The position numbers were made by a program, and so were the translations under genes. Source: Flavobacterium tegetincola DSM 22377 (GTDB taxonomy: Bacteria; Bacteroidota; Bacteroidia; Flavobacteriales; Flavobacteriaceae). Taken from it: a stretch of 64,000 nt of DNA. Within the stretch, counting starts at the first letter, position 1; each line of letters starts with the position of its first letter. A model generated the notes under the pieces. It searched no databases. It saw only the letters and a program-made list of their open reading frames with translations, and was not told the origin of the DNA. This document shows positions 32,101 through 41,028 of the stretch, piece by piece. The stretch lies in NCBI RefSeq assembly GCF_000425485.1, contig NZ_KE384384.1, forward strand, positions 1 through 64,000, given 5' to 3'.

Positions 32101-32925
32101 GAAATCGTCAAATGAAACACAAAGCGTTCTAAAACTTAATGGACCATTCCATACGCTTTGTCCATCAGCACAGATTGATTTGACCCAAAAGTAATATTTT
32201 GTATTTGGAATTAATCCTGTTATATCTCCAGAAAGTGCTGTAGTTGCCGTACCAGCTGCTGAAGGTGCTTGATTGACATCCAAGTAATAATACTCATAAC
32301 CTAATGAAGGAGTTGGCGTTACTGCTTCCCAGTTTAAAGTAGCTGAACTACTTAAAACATTTGAAGCCGTTAATCCTGTTGGAGACACGCATGATGGTGC
32401 TGCACCTTGAGATACGTTAATAGTATCAAAATAATAATAAACATCTCCATCATTTAAATAATTTGTTTTAAATCGAACAAAAAAATCGCCTGGAGTAGCA
32501 GAAAATGTATAGCTAATCGTTGCACAAGTTGCAGAAGAAATATGATTCGATTCCCCGATTACTCCAATTTCAGTCCAAGGTCCAGAAGCAGAGTTTGACC
32601 ATTCCGTGACCATATCAACTTGACTACTTAGCGCTGCTGTGTTACCAGAATAATTGATGACTTTGTAATCAAAATTTAAGGTTACAAGTCCTCCATTGGA
32701 AGTTCCCAAGCTTGGGGAGGTTAAGGACAAATTTGCATTAAATTCCCAAACATTGGCTCTAACTGATGCTGTTTCCGTACAAGGAATAAGAGTAGTTCTC
32801 GAATATCCCTCCACAGTCCAAGATCCTAGACCGGCCGGTTCCCAACCGTAATCGTACGAAACTTGTCCATAGCCGCTCAAGACCATGGTCAAGAGAAAGA
32901 CTAGTGATAGTGTAATTTTTTTCAT
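29122..32925 (-). CDS. Large secreted multidomain protein with T9SS type A sorting domain
   Basis: A 1267-residue surface or secreted protein. After the signal peptide (MKKITLSLVFLLTMVLSGYGQ) I see a jelly-roll-like module and a fibronectin type III domain (about 180-268). A cleaved-adhesin/MAM-like module follows at about 270-425, then another FN3-like stretch. Next is a GEVED-type module (about 545-665, with HVWVDFNDNFTFEASE), FN3, two more adhesin modules with an FN3 between them, and the C-terminal sorting domain (about 1195-1267: FTAYPNPVKDVLNVSF, SSLASGTYLVKV). The sorting domain directs type IX secretion, where it is cleaved. No catalytic domain was seen, so adhesion is the likeliest role. 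Confidence 0.9.
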   Translation of the reverse strand: MKKITLSLVFLLTMVLSGYGQVSYDYGWEPAGLGSWTVEGYSRTTLIPCTETASVRANVWEFNANLSLTSPSLGTSNGGLVTLNFDYKVINYSGNTAALSSQVDMVTEWSNSASGPWTEIGVIGESNHISSATCATISYTFSATPGDFFVRFKTNYLNDGDVYYYFDTINVSQGAAPSCVSPTGLTASNVLSSSATLNWEAVTPTPSLGYEYYYLDVNQAPSAAGTATTALSGDITGLIPNTKYYFWVKSICADGQSVWNGPLSFRTLCVSFDDFIEDFSETTAATGAIPNCWTKTITSTNINANVSVISNTFASAPNAISMTNSSDVSSDILLVSPALTAIGENTHRMKFKARGGTAGQILIVGTMSDATDATTFTPLSTFTLTANYLTYNVTMNTSTTDNHIAFKHGLGGTFRTVYLDDVVWEEIPFAAPGCIEDMNTVPDVGCGNFPTTFTWDAIDNADGYKVSIGTSPDGEDLVVDNVDINSALNYSFVGDLGTTYYYTIAPYNAFGTATDCFEDNFTTYDDGCYCEALPTSNDGAGISSVQINDVVTTVGDVLYGNFIENGAIDITQGLNTIMNVTLATGATYFTHVWVDFNDNFTFEASELVYTGESGATNPFVLNTSFVVPATAAIGEHRMRIVATDYVQTPANPCYSSIYGVALEFLVNVLPAPDCFPPSATSVSAITATSATLSWVSTGTLFNVELLSAGQNQGSGTVTSGIAANTLNLSGLNPQTNYSYFLQTDCGSGSLSPWTGPFNFRTGCEAFGNFTESFITEVTIPAPECWYTIKGTADAFARIQVSSFGDYVEMYNSNDAAAALYLVTPVLTDLPLNLHRIKFRAYSGNAGVQLVVGTMSDPSDASTFTAVQTIPMTNAFAIYSVPFASSTTDSHVAFKFVGTSTYQYMYIDDVTWEVNPNCQDVNVVAFGGSTSTTADISWTPGGTESAWQYAYAESTVNTPEGLTTFDVATTPSTTITDLTPSTSYRVWVRSVCNGTDFGAWSPSITFVTACVAFDAPYAQNFDTFPPLCWSRAGAGTVATGPTGTDTGIWAADGFLNAGSTGATSINLYFSGRIGWLISPSMNTVTGETYNLSFNYGVTTWLGTESIAMGSDDSVKVVMTTDNGVTWTEIQNFTAASNVSNVSQDFTYEYVATSSAVKFAFVGTDGIIDDESDYNFYIDNVAFESELSNVDFDSNSFTAYPNPVKDVLNVSFTQNISNVTVYNLLGQQVLIMNMNANKGQVDMSSLASGTYLVKVSTENAVKTIKVIKQ

Positions 32926-33203
32926 AATTCTCTAATAGTTTAAATTAATATCTCGCTAAAATATAAATTATTATAAGATTTATAAAAGATTCCATGTTAA
33001 CATTTAAGTGTCACGACGTATAAAACATCAAAAAAAGAAATAATAACAAATTTATCGTGTAATGTTATAAAATTAAACATATTTAATTTCTTTGTGTGAA
33101 AGAATGATCTTACAATTTACAGTGCAAAAGATTCCAAGTTGAAATCATAATTCGCCAGAAAAAAACGACACAACTTAAGCATCTACAATTTAACTACTTA
33201 AAA
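32926..33203. other. AT-rich upstream region of the T9SS cargo gene
   Basis: This gap must hold the promoter of the cargo gene, but I found no well-spaced TTG/TAnnTTTG pair. There is no reading frame, RNA gene or repeat that I can support. Confidence 0.4.
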
Positions 33204-33233
33204 CAAAAAAATCCAGACTTTCGCCTGGATTTT
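33204..33233 (-). terminator. Rho-independent terminator of fabV
   Basis: An 8-bp stem (AAATCCAG/CTGGATTT) with an 8-base loop is followed on the minus strand by a T-rich tract, 23 bases after the fabV stop. Confidence 0.85.
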
Positions 33234-33255
33234 CAACTTATTATTTTAAAAAAAT

Positions 33256-34446
33256 CTATTTTATACTTTCAATTTGAACCATTTCATTGGTATCTTTTGA
33301 ATAGTCTACATTTCTTACATCAAAACCGAATAAATTGTAAAATTCTTTTTTGTAACCGTCCAGATCACCTAATTCAGACAAGTTTTCTGTAGTTACTTTA
33401 CTCCACAATTCCGCAACTTCTGCTTGCACATCATCGCGCATTTCCCAGTCGTCAATACGAATTCTTCCTTTTTCATCTACAGGAACTTCTTTTCCTGAAA
33501 ACAAGCGGTCATGAAATAAACGTTGGATTTGTTCAATACAACCTTCATGAATTCCTTTAGCTTTCATTGTTTTGTAAAGTAAAGAAATGTACAATGGAAT
33601 TACAGGAATCGCTGAACTCGCTTGAGTAACCAACGCTTTGTTTACCGAAACATACGCTTTTCCGCCAATATCCGAAAGTGCATCAGTAATTGAAAATGCC
33701 GTAGCTTCCAAATCATCTTTTGCTTTTCCAATTGTTCCATTTCTGTAAACTGCTTCCGTTAATGAGGACCCTATATAGGAATAAGCTACAGTCATTGCAC
33801 CTTCTGCCAATAGATTTTCTTTTTTCAAAGCATCCATCCACATTTTCCAATCTTCGCCACCCATTACAATTACCGTATTTTCAATATCATCACCTGAACA
33901 AGGTTCGATACTAACTTCGGAAACCTTACCCGTGTGAAAATCAACCGTATTATTGGTAAACTTTTCTCCAATAGGTTTTAACGTAGAACGATGTGTTACA
34001 CCCGTTTTAGGATGTGTACGCACTGGAGATGCTAAACTATATATAATAAGGTCAATCTGTCCTAAATCTGCTTTAATTAAAGCTAACGTTTGGTCTTTAA
34101 TTTCATCTGAAAATGCATCTCCATTGATACTTTTTGCATACAATCCTGCCTTTTGCGCTTCTTGCTCAAAAGCCGCCGTATTGTACCATCCTGCCGAAGC
34201 CGTTTTTCCTTCTACGGGTGGTTTCTCAAAAAAGACTCCAACTGTAGCTGCATCTGAACCAAACGCACTCGTGATTCGAGAAGCCAATCCAAAACCTGTG
34301 GAGGAACCGATTACCAAAACACGTTTGGGTCCGTCAATCGCACCTTTGGACTTCACATAGTCGATTTGTTGCTTCACATTTTCAGCAGCTCCATCCGGAT
34401 GTGCCGTTGTGCAAATAAATCCTCTCATTCTTGGTTCTATAATCAT
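33256..34446 (-). CDS. fabV: Trans-2-enoyl-CoA/ACP reductase FabV
   Basis: NADH-dependent enoyl reductase that catalyses the last step of a fatty-acid elongation cycle; FabV enzymes are naturally insensitive to triclosan. The conserved N-terminus MIIEPRMRGFICTTAHP is followed by the NADH site GSSTGFGLASR. The catalytic Tyr-x8-Lys lies in VYRNGTIGKAKDD. ATG 34446 gives 396 residues, the usual length. The longer frame would start at TTG 34476, inside the promoter -7 box, so I reject it. Confidence 0.95.
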   Translation of the reverse strand: MIIEPRMRGFICTTAHPDGAAENVKQQIDYVKSKGAIDGPKRVLVIGSSTGFGLASRITSAFGSDAATVGVFFEKPPVEGKTASAGWYNTAAFEQEAQKAGLYAKSINGDAFSDEIKDQTLALIKADLGQIDLIIYSLASPVRTHPKTGVTHRSTLKPIGEKFTNNTVDFHTGKVSEVSIEPCSGDDIENTVIVMGGEDWKMWMDALKKENLLAEGAMTVAYSYIGSSLTEAVYRNGTIGKAKDDLEATAFSITDALSDIGGKAYVSVNKALVTQASSAIPVIPLYISLLYKTMKAKGIHEGCIEQIQRLFHDRLFSGKEVPVDEKGRIRIDDWEMRDDVQAEVAELWSKVTTENLSELGDLDGYKKEFYNLFGFDVRNVDYSKDTNEMVQIESIK

Positions 34447-34473
34447 AAGATTCGTTTTTTTTATTACGTTGAA

Positions 34474-34503
34474 CAAATATAAATCAAAATATTAGTTAAG
34501 CAA
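34474..34503 (-). promoter_or_regulatory. Flavobacterial-type promoter for fabV
   Basis: On the minus strand TTG (34501-34503), a 19-base spacer and TATATTTG (34474-34481) match the consensus well. The -33 box lies inside the last codons of recN, and the -7 box is 28 bases before the fabV ATG. Confidence 0.72.
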
Positions 34504-36144
34504 GGTTTTCGCATGATTAATGGCTGCCTCAGAAAGGTCTTTGCCCGAAATCATTTCTGCTAATTCTTGAACCCGTTGGTCCTGGGTCAGGCGAATAATA
34601 TTGGACTGGGTTTGATTACCAACCGTCTCTTTAAAAACCTTAAAATGTTGTTTTCCACGTGCCGCAATTTGTGGTAAATGCGTAATTGAAAACACCTGCA
34701 TCGTACTGCTCATTTCCTCCATAATGAAGGCCATTTTATTAGCGATCTCACCAGAAACTCCCGTATCAATCTCATCAAAAATAATCGTGGGAAGTTTTGA
34801 ATATTGTGCCAAAACTGCTTTAACAGCCAACATAATTCGCGACATTTCTCCACCAGAAGCTACCTTTTTCAATAATCCAAAATCAGATCCTTTATTGGCA
34901 GAAAATAGAAACTGTAATTCATCAGTTCCATTGGCAAAATAGCTTTTCTTTTGCGTCAGTTGAATATTAAATTGGGAATTGGGCATTCCCAATTGCACTA
35001 AGTACTGCACTAATTTCTTTGCCAGAACAGGAATTGCTTTCTCTCTATTCTGATGTAAAGAAGCCGCTACCTTATCCAACTCATTTTCGTTTGCAATCAA
35101 CTCATTTTCTAACTTTTCAATCGCATCTTCCAAGTGTTGCACTGCAAATGCCTTCTGTTCCAATTCATTCTGAACAATCAATAATTCCTCAACTGAATTA
35201 ACTTGATGCTTTTTCTGCAAGGAATAGAGCAATTGTAATTTTTGATTCAATACTTCTAGTTGTTCAGGATCGTTGACCAGTTGCTCTGCCAAAACATTTA
35301 CCTCTGAAATAATGTCATCAAATTCTATTAAAACAGAATCAACACGCTCAAAAATAACCTGGTATTCTGAAGTCAAATTTGCGATTTTCTGTAAATGCGA
35401 TCGCACTTCCTTCAAATTCTGAATGACACCAATTTGTTCCTCTTCGGCCAAAGCCAAAGTCTTATCCAAATTTTCTTTGATAAATTCTACATTATTCAAC
35501 TGTTGAAATTGCTCTTCCAATTCTTCTTGACTGCCTGAAACTAATTTAGCTTCCACCAATTCATTGAGTAAAAAAGTAGTGTAATCTTGCTCTTTCTGCG
35601 CATTTGCATAAGCTTCCCTTTGTTTCTGCAAATCACTTTTATTTGCCTTGTAGTTTTTTAAAGCTTGACCATATTGCTGTAATAAAGTACCATTCTGACC
35701 AATTGCATCAATAATTTCAAATTGAATTTTCTCTTCAGAAAGTTCCTGCGTTTGCTGTTGTGAATGTATGTCAATAAGATACACTCCCAATTCTTGCAAA
35801 TCGGAAACACCTACTGGACTGTCGTTTACAAAAGCGCGCGACTTTCCTGAAGGCAATATTTCCCGACGAATAATAGTGAATGCGTCATAATCAAAGTTAT
35901 GAGTCTCAAAAAAGGATTGTAAATTGTATTTAGAAATCGAAAATTGTGCTTCTATAACACATTTTTCTTCTTTATTTTTTAATGCAGATAGGTCGGCTCT
36001 TTTTCCTAAAACTAATCCTAAAGCACCTAGAAGAATGGATTTACCAGCTCCCGTTTCTCCAGTAATTGTAGAAAAGCCATTGTCGAACTCAATAGATAAT
36101 TTTTCTATTAAAGCAAAATTTTTAATGGAAAGTGAAGTAAGCAT
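34492..36144 (-). CDS. recN: DNA repair protein RecN
   Basis: SMC-like ATPase used in recombinational repair of double-strand breaks. The N-terminal half-ATPase has Walker A ITGETGAGKSILLGAL. A long coiled coil (about 150-380) follows. The C-terminal half-ATPase has the signature SGGEMSRIMLAVK and Walker B TIIFDEIDTGVSG. The 550 residues are normal. It is the last gene of a likely operon that begins with bamD. Confidence 0.96.
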   Translation of the reverse strand: MLTSLSIKNFALIEKLSIEFDNGFSTITGETGAGKSILLGALGLVLGKRADLSALKNKEEKCVIEAQFSISKYNLQSFFETHNFDYDAFTIIRREILPSGKSRAFVNDSPVGVSDLQELGVYLIDIHSQQQTQELSEEKIQFEIIDAIGQNGTLLQQYGQALKNYKANKSDLQKQREAYANAQKEQDYTTFLLNELVEAKLVSGSQEELEEQFQQLNNVEFIKENLDKTLALAEEEQIGVIQNLKEVRSHLQKIANLTSEYQVIFERVDSVLIEFDDIISEVNVLAEQLVNDPEQLEVLNQKLQLLYSLQKKHQVNSVEELLIVQNELEQKAFAVQHLEDAIEKLENELIANENELDKVAASLHQNREKAIPVLAKKLVQYLVQLGMPNSQFNIQLTQKKSYFANGTDELQFLFSANKGSDFGLLKKVASGGEMSRIMLAVKAVLAQYSKLPTIIFDEIDTGVSGEIANKMAFIMEEMSSTMQVFSITHLPQIAARGKQHFKVFKETVGNQTQSNIIRLTQDQRVQELAEMISGKDLSEAAINHAKTLLN

Positions 36145-36208
36145 TGTTGTATTTTAGTCGTTAAAATCAAACCGAACTTGAGTTATATCCGTGGTAAAAT
36201 CATCAAAT

Positions 36209-37099
36209 TTAAAAGCGAATCGTTGCCCATTTTGAAGAGTTCAAAGGCGAAACTCGATTCAAATTATCCACTAAATCTGTAATTTTAACTTGTGGGCCGC
36301 CAGAAAAAACAGATAAAATTTCATCTGATTTAGCATCAAAAAACAAACGAGTTAAAAAAGAATTGGGACGAATGGAGTGGATTTTTTGCAACTCTAAAAG
36401 TGCAGTTTTCATACCTTCTTTTCCCTTACTTGGACTTTCACTCATCAAATCTAAACCATTGATGTGGTAATTGTATAACACCGATTTTATAGGATCAAAC
36501 GTACCAGACATCAAATCATTAGTTAAAAAAAATCGATTCTGACTTCCGCCATCATTTTGGCTCCAGCCTTTATAACTGCTTTGTTGTGCTAAATTAACCA
36601 CTTCTTGCGCTTGTTGGTAAAAAGGTTTTCCAGCATTTAATTCATATGTATCCGCGTCCAATCCAATGATAATGTACGCGTAGAAAGCAACTACAGCAAC
36701 TAAATTGGAATCAAAACTGTTGGGGTTAAATATTAGATTTTCAAACTCAACATATTTGAAATTAAAATCCTTGTCATTATAATTTAAAACAGGAGATATA
36801 TAACTTGATCCAAACGCAGTTCTTGAAGAAGCCACTTGCAAAGTAGCTACAAACTGATCTGAACCATAGCTGGTAACGTTGATAAAAATAGTACAATCTA
36901 TTTTCTCGCTTTGTTTAAATTTCTTGTTGGTCCATCTGGTTTTATTGACAAAATCAGTCAACGACGTTTCTAGCGTTTTAAAAATCGGTTGATTGCTATT
37001 GGTCAAACTTTGTGCATTGATTTTAACAATGCAGTTCAATTCTTGTGCTTGAACGGCAAAACAGCAAAAAAGTACAATAATAGAAAAAAGTTTAGTCAT
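36209..37099 (-). CDS. DUF4835 family protein (T9SS PorD-like)
   Basis: A 296-residue protein with a signal peptide (MTKLFSIIVLFCCFAVQAQELN). It has the DUF4835 pattern, including LNCIVKINAQSL, FNPNSFDSNLVAVVAFYAYIIIG and NDGGSQNRFFLTNDLMSG. From memory, members of this family are annotated as type IX secretion protein PorD, and its place between coaBC and recN is typical of Flavobacteriia. It overlaps coaBC by 8 bases. The exact role in secretion is not known to me. Confidence 0.85.
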   Translation of the reverse strand: MTKLFSIIVLFCCFAVQAQELNCIVKINAQSLTNSNQPIFKTLETSLTDFVNKTRWTNKKFKQSEKIDCTIFINVTSYGSDQFVATLQVASSRTAFGSSYISPVLNYNDKDFNFKYVEFENLIFNPNSFDSNLVAVVAFYAYIIIGLDADTYELNAGKPFYQQAQEVVNLAQQSSYKGWSQNDGGSQNRFFLTNDLMSGTFDPIKSVLYNYHINGLDLMSESPSKGKEGMKTALLELQKIHSIRPNSFLTRLFFDAKSDEILSVFSGGPQVKITDLVDNLNRVSPLNSSKWATIRF

Positions 37100-38303
37100 T
37101 ATAATGGGCTATTACTTTGTTTAAAATATCTTGAGCCACCTTTCCTTTGGACTTTAAATCCATCGGCTCCATGTTAAAATTCTTGTCAATAAATGTAACT
37201 TTATTCGTTGATGTGCCAAAACCGGCTCCATCGTCTTGTAACGAATTCAGAACAATCAAATCTAAGTTTTTTTTCTGAATTTTACCCTTTGCATTTTCAA
37301 TTTCATTCTCCGTTTCCAAGGCAAAGCCAATTAAAAACTGATCTTTCTTGATTTCTCCCAAGGAAGCTAAAATATCTTTGGTCTTCTCAAGCTCAAAGGT
37401 TAAACTACTTTCTGCTTTTTTTATTTTCTGCGAAGCAACATTTTTTGGTCTGTAGTCTGCTACTGCTGCTGCAGCTATAGCAATATCCGTGTTTTCAAAA
37501 TAAGTGTGACATGCATTGTACATTTCCTCTGCAGAAATCACTCGAATCAAATGAATCGATTTGTCAGCGGGAATATAGTGAGAAGGTCCAGAAATCAATG
37601 TGACTTCGGCTCCCAATTTCGCCGCCTCATTGGCAATTTCAAAGCCCATTCTACCTGAAGAATGATTTCCAATAAATCGAACAGGGTCAATTGCTTCGTA
37701 CGTTGGTCCTGCCGTAACCATTAGTTTTTTACCACGCAAAGGCAGCTTCCCTATCATATCATTTTCTATAAAAGAAAGGATATTCTCAGGTTCAGCCATT
37801 CGACCTTCACCAGAAAGTCCGCTGGCTAATTCGCCACTTTCCGCGGGAATTATAATGTTGCCAAACGATTTTAAAGCGGAAAAACTTGCTAATGTAGAGG
37901 GATGCTTGTACATATCCAAATCCATTGCTGGAGCAAAATATATCGTACATTTTGCAGAAAGATACGTAGCTAACAATAGATTATCACAAGTACCGTGTGC
38001 CATTTTAGACATAGTATTTGCAGTTGCTGGTGCAATAATCATCAAATCAGCCCAAAGACCGATTTCTACATGGTTGTTCCATGAAGCATTTTCATCCACT
38101 TCATTATAGAAAGTGGAATGAACAGGATTTTTTGAAAGCGTAGATAACGTCAAAGGAGTGACAAAATCTTTAGAAGCAGGTGTCATGATTACTTGAACCT
38201 CGGCACCTGCTTTTATAAAAAGTCGGACTAAAGATGCAGTTTTATAAGCGGCAATTCCACCAGAAACGCCTAGTACTATTTTTTTTCCGCTTAACACTGA
38301 CAT
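37092..38303 (-). CDS. coaBC: Bifunctional phosphopantothenoylcysteine decarboxylase / phosphopantothenate-cysteine ligase
   Basis: Two steps of coenzyme A synthesis in one protein. The N-terminal flavin decarboxylase (CoaC, about 1-185) shows GVSGGIAAYK, the His motif in WNNHVEIG and IIAPATANTMSKMAHG. The C-terminal CTP-dependent ligase (CoaB, about 190-400) shows TAGPTYEAIDPVRFIGN, AAAVADYRP and GFALETE. I chose ATG 38303 (MSVLSGKKIVLGVSGG), 11 bases after the omega gene stop. The longer frame would overlap omega. Confidence 0.95.
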   Translation of the reverse strand: MSVLSGKKIVLGVSGGIAAYKTASLVRLFIKAGAEVQVIMTPASKDFVTPLTLSTLSKNPVHSTFYNEVDENASWNNHVEIGLWADLMIIAPATANTMSKMAHGTCDNLLLATYLSAKCTIYFAPAMDLDMYKHPSTLASFSALKSFGNIIIPAESGELASGLSGEGRMAEPENILSFIENDMIGKLPLRGKKLMVTAGPTYEAIDPVRFIGNHSSGRMGFEIANEAAKLGAEVTLISGPSHYIPADKSIHLIRVISAEEMYNACHTYFENTDIAIAAAAVADYRPKNVASQKIKKAESSLTFELEKTKDILASLGEIKKDQFLIGFALETENEIENAKGKIQKKNLDLIVLNSLQDDGAGFGTSTNKVTFIDKNFNMEPMDLKSKGKVAQDILNKVIAHYND

Positions 38304-38313
38304 AGTCAATAAA

Positions 38314-38634
38314 TTATTTTGATGTTGCGTCTCTATGGTAGATTTTATCATCCAACCATTCTTGAACTGCTAAAGCGTGTGGCTTAGGCAATTTTTCGTA
38401 GAATTTAGAAACCTCAATTTGTTCTTTATTTTCAAAAACTTCTTCTAAACTATCGTTATATGTTGCAAATTCTTCTAGCTTCTCAGTCAACTCTTTTTTA
38501 ATTTCAGTGTTGATTTGATTTGCTCTTTTAGCCATAATTGTGATTGCCTCATACACATTTCCCGTAGGTTCCTCAATCATCGACTTATTGTACGTGATTG
38601 TATTTACTGGAGCATTCGTCTTTTTTAAATCCAT
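38314..38634 (-). CDS. rpoZ: DNA-directed RNA polymerase omega-like subunit
   Basis: A 106-residue member of the Bacteroidota RNA polymerase omega/Rpb6-like family, thought to stabilise the beta' subunit. The recognisable core is NVYEAITIMAKRANQINTEIKK, with a charged helical tail rich in Glu and Lys. It lies between bamD (7 bases) and coaBC (11 bases), an arrangement usual in the Flavobacteriaceae. Confidence 0.88.
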   Translation of the reverse strand: MDLKKTNAPVNTITYNKSMIEEPTGNVYEAITIMAKRANQINTEIKKELTEKLEEFATYNDSLEEVFENKEQIEVSKFYEKLPKPHALAVQEWLDDKIYHRDATSK

Positions 38635-38641
38635 GACTTTA

Positions 38642-39442
38642 TTAATTATTATTTGAAATTTGTTTTAAATCTGTTTCTATTCGCGTAAGCATGTCGTCTG
38701 CCTGTTCTTTAAATGACGAAGTTTGATTGAACTTCATCAAATTTAAATACGCTGTTTTTGCACTATTAAGTCGCTCTGCTTTTTTTGTATCAACACTATT
38801 AATGGCTAATTTATAAGCTGAATCCAGTTTGTAATACAAGGCTTCTTCCTTATATTTTGTTCCTGGAAAATCGGCAATAAAGTTATCCAAAACAACCAAT
38901 GCTGCTTTGTGATCTGAAATCGTATTGTACTGCTTAGCCGTTTCAAACGATTTCTTCTCTAATTTCTCGCGCAAGTCTTTGACAATTACATTTGCTTCTG
39001 CCAAATATTCAGATGTTGGATAAACATTTATAAAAGCTTGTAATTTATCAATTGCCTTAAAAGTATCCACTTGATCTAGACTGTATCTCGGAGAAAGTTT
39101 AGAATAACTAAAAGCGGATAAGTAGGTTGCTTCTTCTACCTTTTCACTTTTTGGATAACTACTCGTAAAGCTTTCAAACTGATAAGCTGCCGAATAATAT
39201 TGTTTCGTTTTTAAATACGATTGCGAATACATGTAAAACATTTTCTCTGCTTGAGGTCTACCGCGGTATGTAGGTGCGATTTGCTCAAACAAACGAATTG
39301 CTTTACCATAATTTCCTTTATCGTACTGGGTGGTAGCGACATCGTATTTTACACCGATTTCTTCTGTTTTAAGCGCCTTTTGATATTCGCTGCATGAGCT
39401 TAAAATCAAAGTAAATAAAAGTATTGAAAGTATTTTTTTCAT
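38642..39442 (-). CDS. bamD: Outer membrane assembly lipoprotein BamD
   Basis: TPR lipoprotein of the BAM complex, which inserts barrel proteins in the outer membrane. The signal is MKKILSILLFTLILSSC, with the lipidated cysteine at 17. TPR repeats fill the mature part; YDKGNYGKAIRLFEQI and YPTSEYLAEANVIVKDL are examples. I chose ATG 39442. The open frame runs to 39496, but the extension would spoil the signal peptide. It is probably the first gene of the operon bamD-omega-coaBC-porD-recN. Confidence 0.92.
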   Translation of the reverse strand: MKKILSILLFTLILSSCSEYQKALKTEEIGVKYDVATTQYDKGNYGKAIRLFEQIAPTYRGRPQAEKMFYMYSQSYLKTKQYYSAAYQFESFTSSYPKSEKVEEATYLSAFSYSKLSPRYSLDQVDTFKAIDKLQAFINVYPTSEYLAEANVIVKDLREKLEKKSFETAKQYNTISDHKAALVVLDNFIADFPGTKYKEEALYYKLDSAYKLAINSVDTKKAERLNSAKTAYLNLMKFNQTSSFKEQADDMLTRIETDLKQISNNN

Positions 39443-39514
39443 TGTAAAAATAAAAGTTTCTGGGTTGCAAATTAGCGGTTTAAAACCAAAACTCAACTAC
39501 TGAAACATAGCGGG

Positions 39515-39543
39515 CAAAGTTAATGATTAATTAGAGACTACAA
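39515..39543 (-). promoter_or_regulatory. Flavobacterial-type promoter of the bamD operon
   Basis: On the minus strand TTG (39541-39543), an 18-base spacer and TAACTTTG (39515-39522) fit the consensus. The -7 box lies about 73 bases before the bamD ATG. Confidence 0.65.
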
Positions 39544-39617
39544 AACATTTTTTTCAGCCGTCTTTTTATACCAAAAAACAACTGAAAATTAAGATTATAA
39601 ACTGCGGAATTTTAGAT

Positions 39618-40127
39618 TTATTGTGGTGTTGGGATCTGACTTGTAAAGTTTTTCATTTCATTGTCAAACAAGTATAACCCACCTTTATCGTCTCCTATTA
39701 AATTGATTTTATCTAAGATATAACGTGCATTAGCCTCTTCTTCAATCTGTTCTGAGACGTACCATTGTAGGAAATTGTGTGTCGCATAATCTCTTTCGTC
39801 CAAAGTAATCCCAACTAATTCGTTGATACTTTGAGATACTTTTTCTTCATGAATCAACAATTGTTTAAACAGTACCTTATAATTTGACAAGTCCAAAACA
39901 GGTTCAACAGTGGCAGAAATTTTTGCTTCTCCACCTCTTTGATTGACGTATTTTACCAATTTCAACATGTGCATGCGTTCTTCGTCCGATTGTGCATACA
40001 TAAATGTAGAAATTCCTTCAAAACCCTGCACTTCTGCCCAAGAAGCCATTGCTAAATAGATCTGTGAGGAGTTTCCTTCTACGCTAATTTGCCCATTTAA
40101 GGCCGCTTGAATTGTTTGAGATAACAT
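39618..40127 (-). CDS. Non-heme ferritin
   Basis: Iron-storage ferritin of 169 residues. The ferroxidase ligands match those of E. coli FtnA by position: Glu17, Glu50, His53, Glu94, Gln127 and Glu130. So the site for Fe(II) oxidation looks complete, and it is not a bacterioferritin (no heme Met pattern is apparent). It lies between bamD and dapA and seems to be a single gene. Confidence 0.94.
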   Translation of the reverse strand: MLSQTIQAALNGQISVEGNSSQIYLAMASWAEVQGFEGISTFMYAQSDEERMHMLKLVKYVNQRGGEAKISATVEPVLDLSNYKVLFKQLLIHEEKVSQSINELVGITLDERDYATHNFLQWYVSEQIEEEANARYILDKINLIGDDKGGLYLFDNEMKNFTSQIPTPQ

Positions 40128-40150
40128 ATTACTTTATTTTTTTTACTTAA

Positions 40151-41026
40151 TTATATATTTTGGGTAAATGCCTGCAATCGGCTTGCAAGATCATCGTTTA
40201 CAGCCACCAAAGGCAAGCGAACCGTATTTTCTGCCAAACCTAGCGCTTTAAAAACGTGCTTTATTCCCGCTGGATTTCCTTGTTCAAAAATCATATCAGT
40301 GGCTTCGGCAATTTTATAATGCAATGCATACGCTTCGTCCACTTTTCGTTCCAAACCTAAGCGAACCATTTGCGAAAATTCTTTTGGAAAACCTTCACCA
40401 ATAACCGAAATCACTCCTGAACCTCCTGCTAAAACCATTGGCAAGGTAATCATATCATCTCCAGAAATTACAAGGAAATCTTTTGGTTTACCTTGAATAA
40501 TTTTCATAGCTTGAACAATATCTCCAGCAGCTTCTTTGATTCCAATTAAATTTGAAAACTCATTTGCCAAACGAATTACTGTGGAAGGCAACATATTACT
40601 CGCCGTTCGACCTGGTACGTTATACAGTATTACAGGAAGAGGCGCTGCTTTTGCAATCGCACTAAAATGCTGGTAAATTCCTTCTTGCGTCGGCTTATTG
40701 TAGTAAGGAGAAACGGACAAGATTGCCGAAAATGCAGTAAAGTCTCTCGTTTTTAATTCCTCAACGAGTTGCATGGTATTGTTTCCACCAACTCCTAAAA
40801 CTAATGGCAAGCGTTTGTTATTCACTTTAACAATGGTATCAATCACCGCTTCTTTTTCTTCAGAAGTCAAGGTTGCAGGTTCTCCAGTAGTTCCTAGAAC
40901 CACCAAGTATTCTACACCACCTTCTATAACATGATTTACAATTTTTTCTAGCGCCTCATGGTCTACAGAAAAATCTTTTTTAAATGGAGTTACAAGTGCC
41001 ACTCCCGTTCCTACAAATGCTTGCAT
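40151..41026 (-). CDS. dapA: 4-hydroxy-tetrahydrodipicolinate synthase
   Basis: First committed step to lysine and diaminopimelate: condensation of pyruvate with aspartate semialdehyde. The Schiff-base lysine lies in GIKEAAGD, the catalytic tyrosine in YNVPGRT, and the N-terminus has ALVTPF and [12 protein letters not shown]. The 291 residues are normal. The gene begins 2 bases after the stop of the DUF6913 gene, so the pair is probably co-transcribed. Confidence 0.96.
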   Translation of the reverse strand: MQAFVGTGVALVTPFKKDFSVDHEALEKIVNHVIEGGVEYLVVLGTTGEPATLTSEEKEAVIDTIVKVNNKRLPLVLGVGGNNTMQLVEELKTRDFTAFSAILSVSPYYNKPTQEGIYQHFSAIAKAAPLPVILYNVPGRTASNMLPSTVIRLANEFSNLIGIKEAAGDIVQAMKIIQGKPKDFLVISGDDMITLPMVLAGGSGVISVIGEGFPKEFSQMVRLGLERKVDEAYALHYKIAEATDMIFEQGNPAGIKHVFKALGLAENTVRLPLVAVNDDLASRLQAFTQNI

Positions 41027-41028
41027 CT

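Noticed and set aside
31802..32194. 130-codon plus-strand open frame
   Set aside because: It is antisense within the T9SS cargo gene, without start context or family similarity.
33953..34360. 135-codon plus-strand open frame
   Set aside because: It is antisense within fabV, whose reading frame is clearly the coding one.
37092..38351. Longer coaBC start at 38351
   Set aside because: It would overlap the omega gene by 38 bases, and the added residues are not family-like; ATG 38303 fits.
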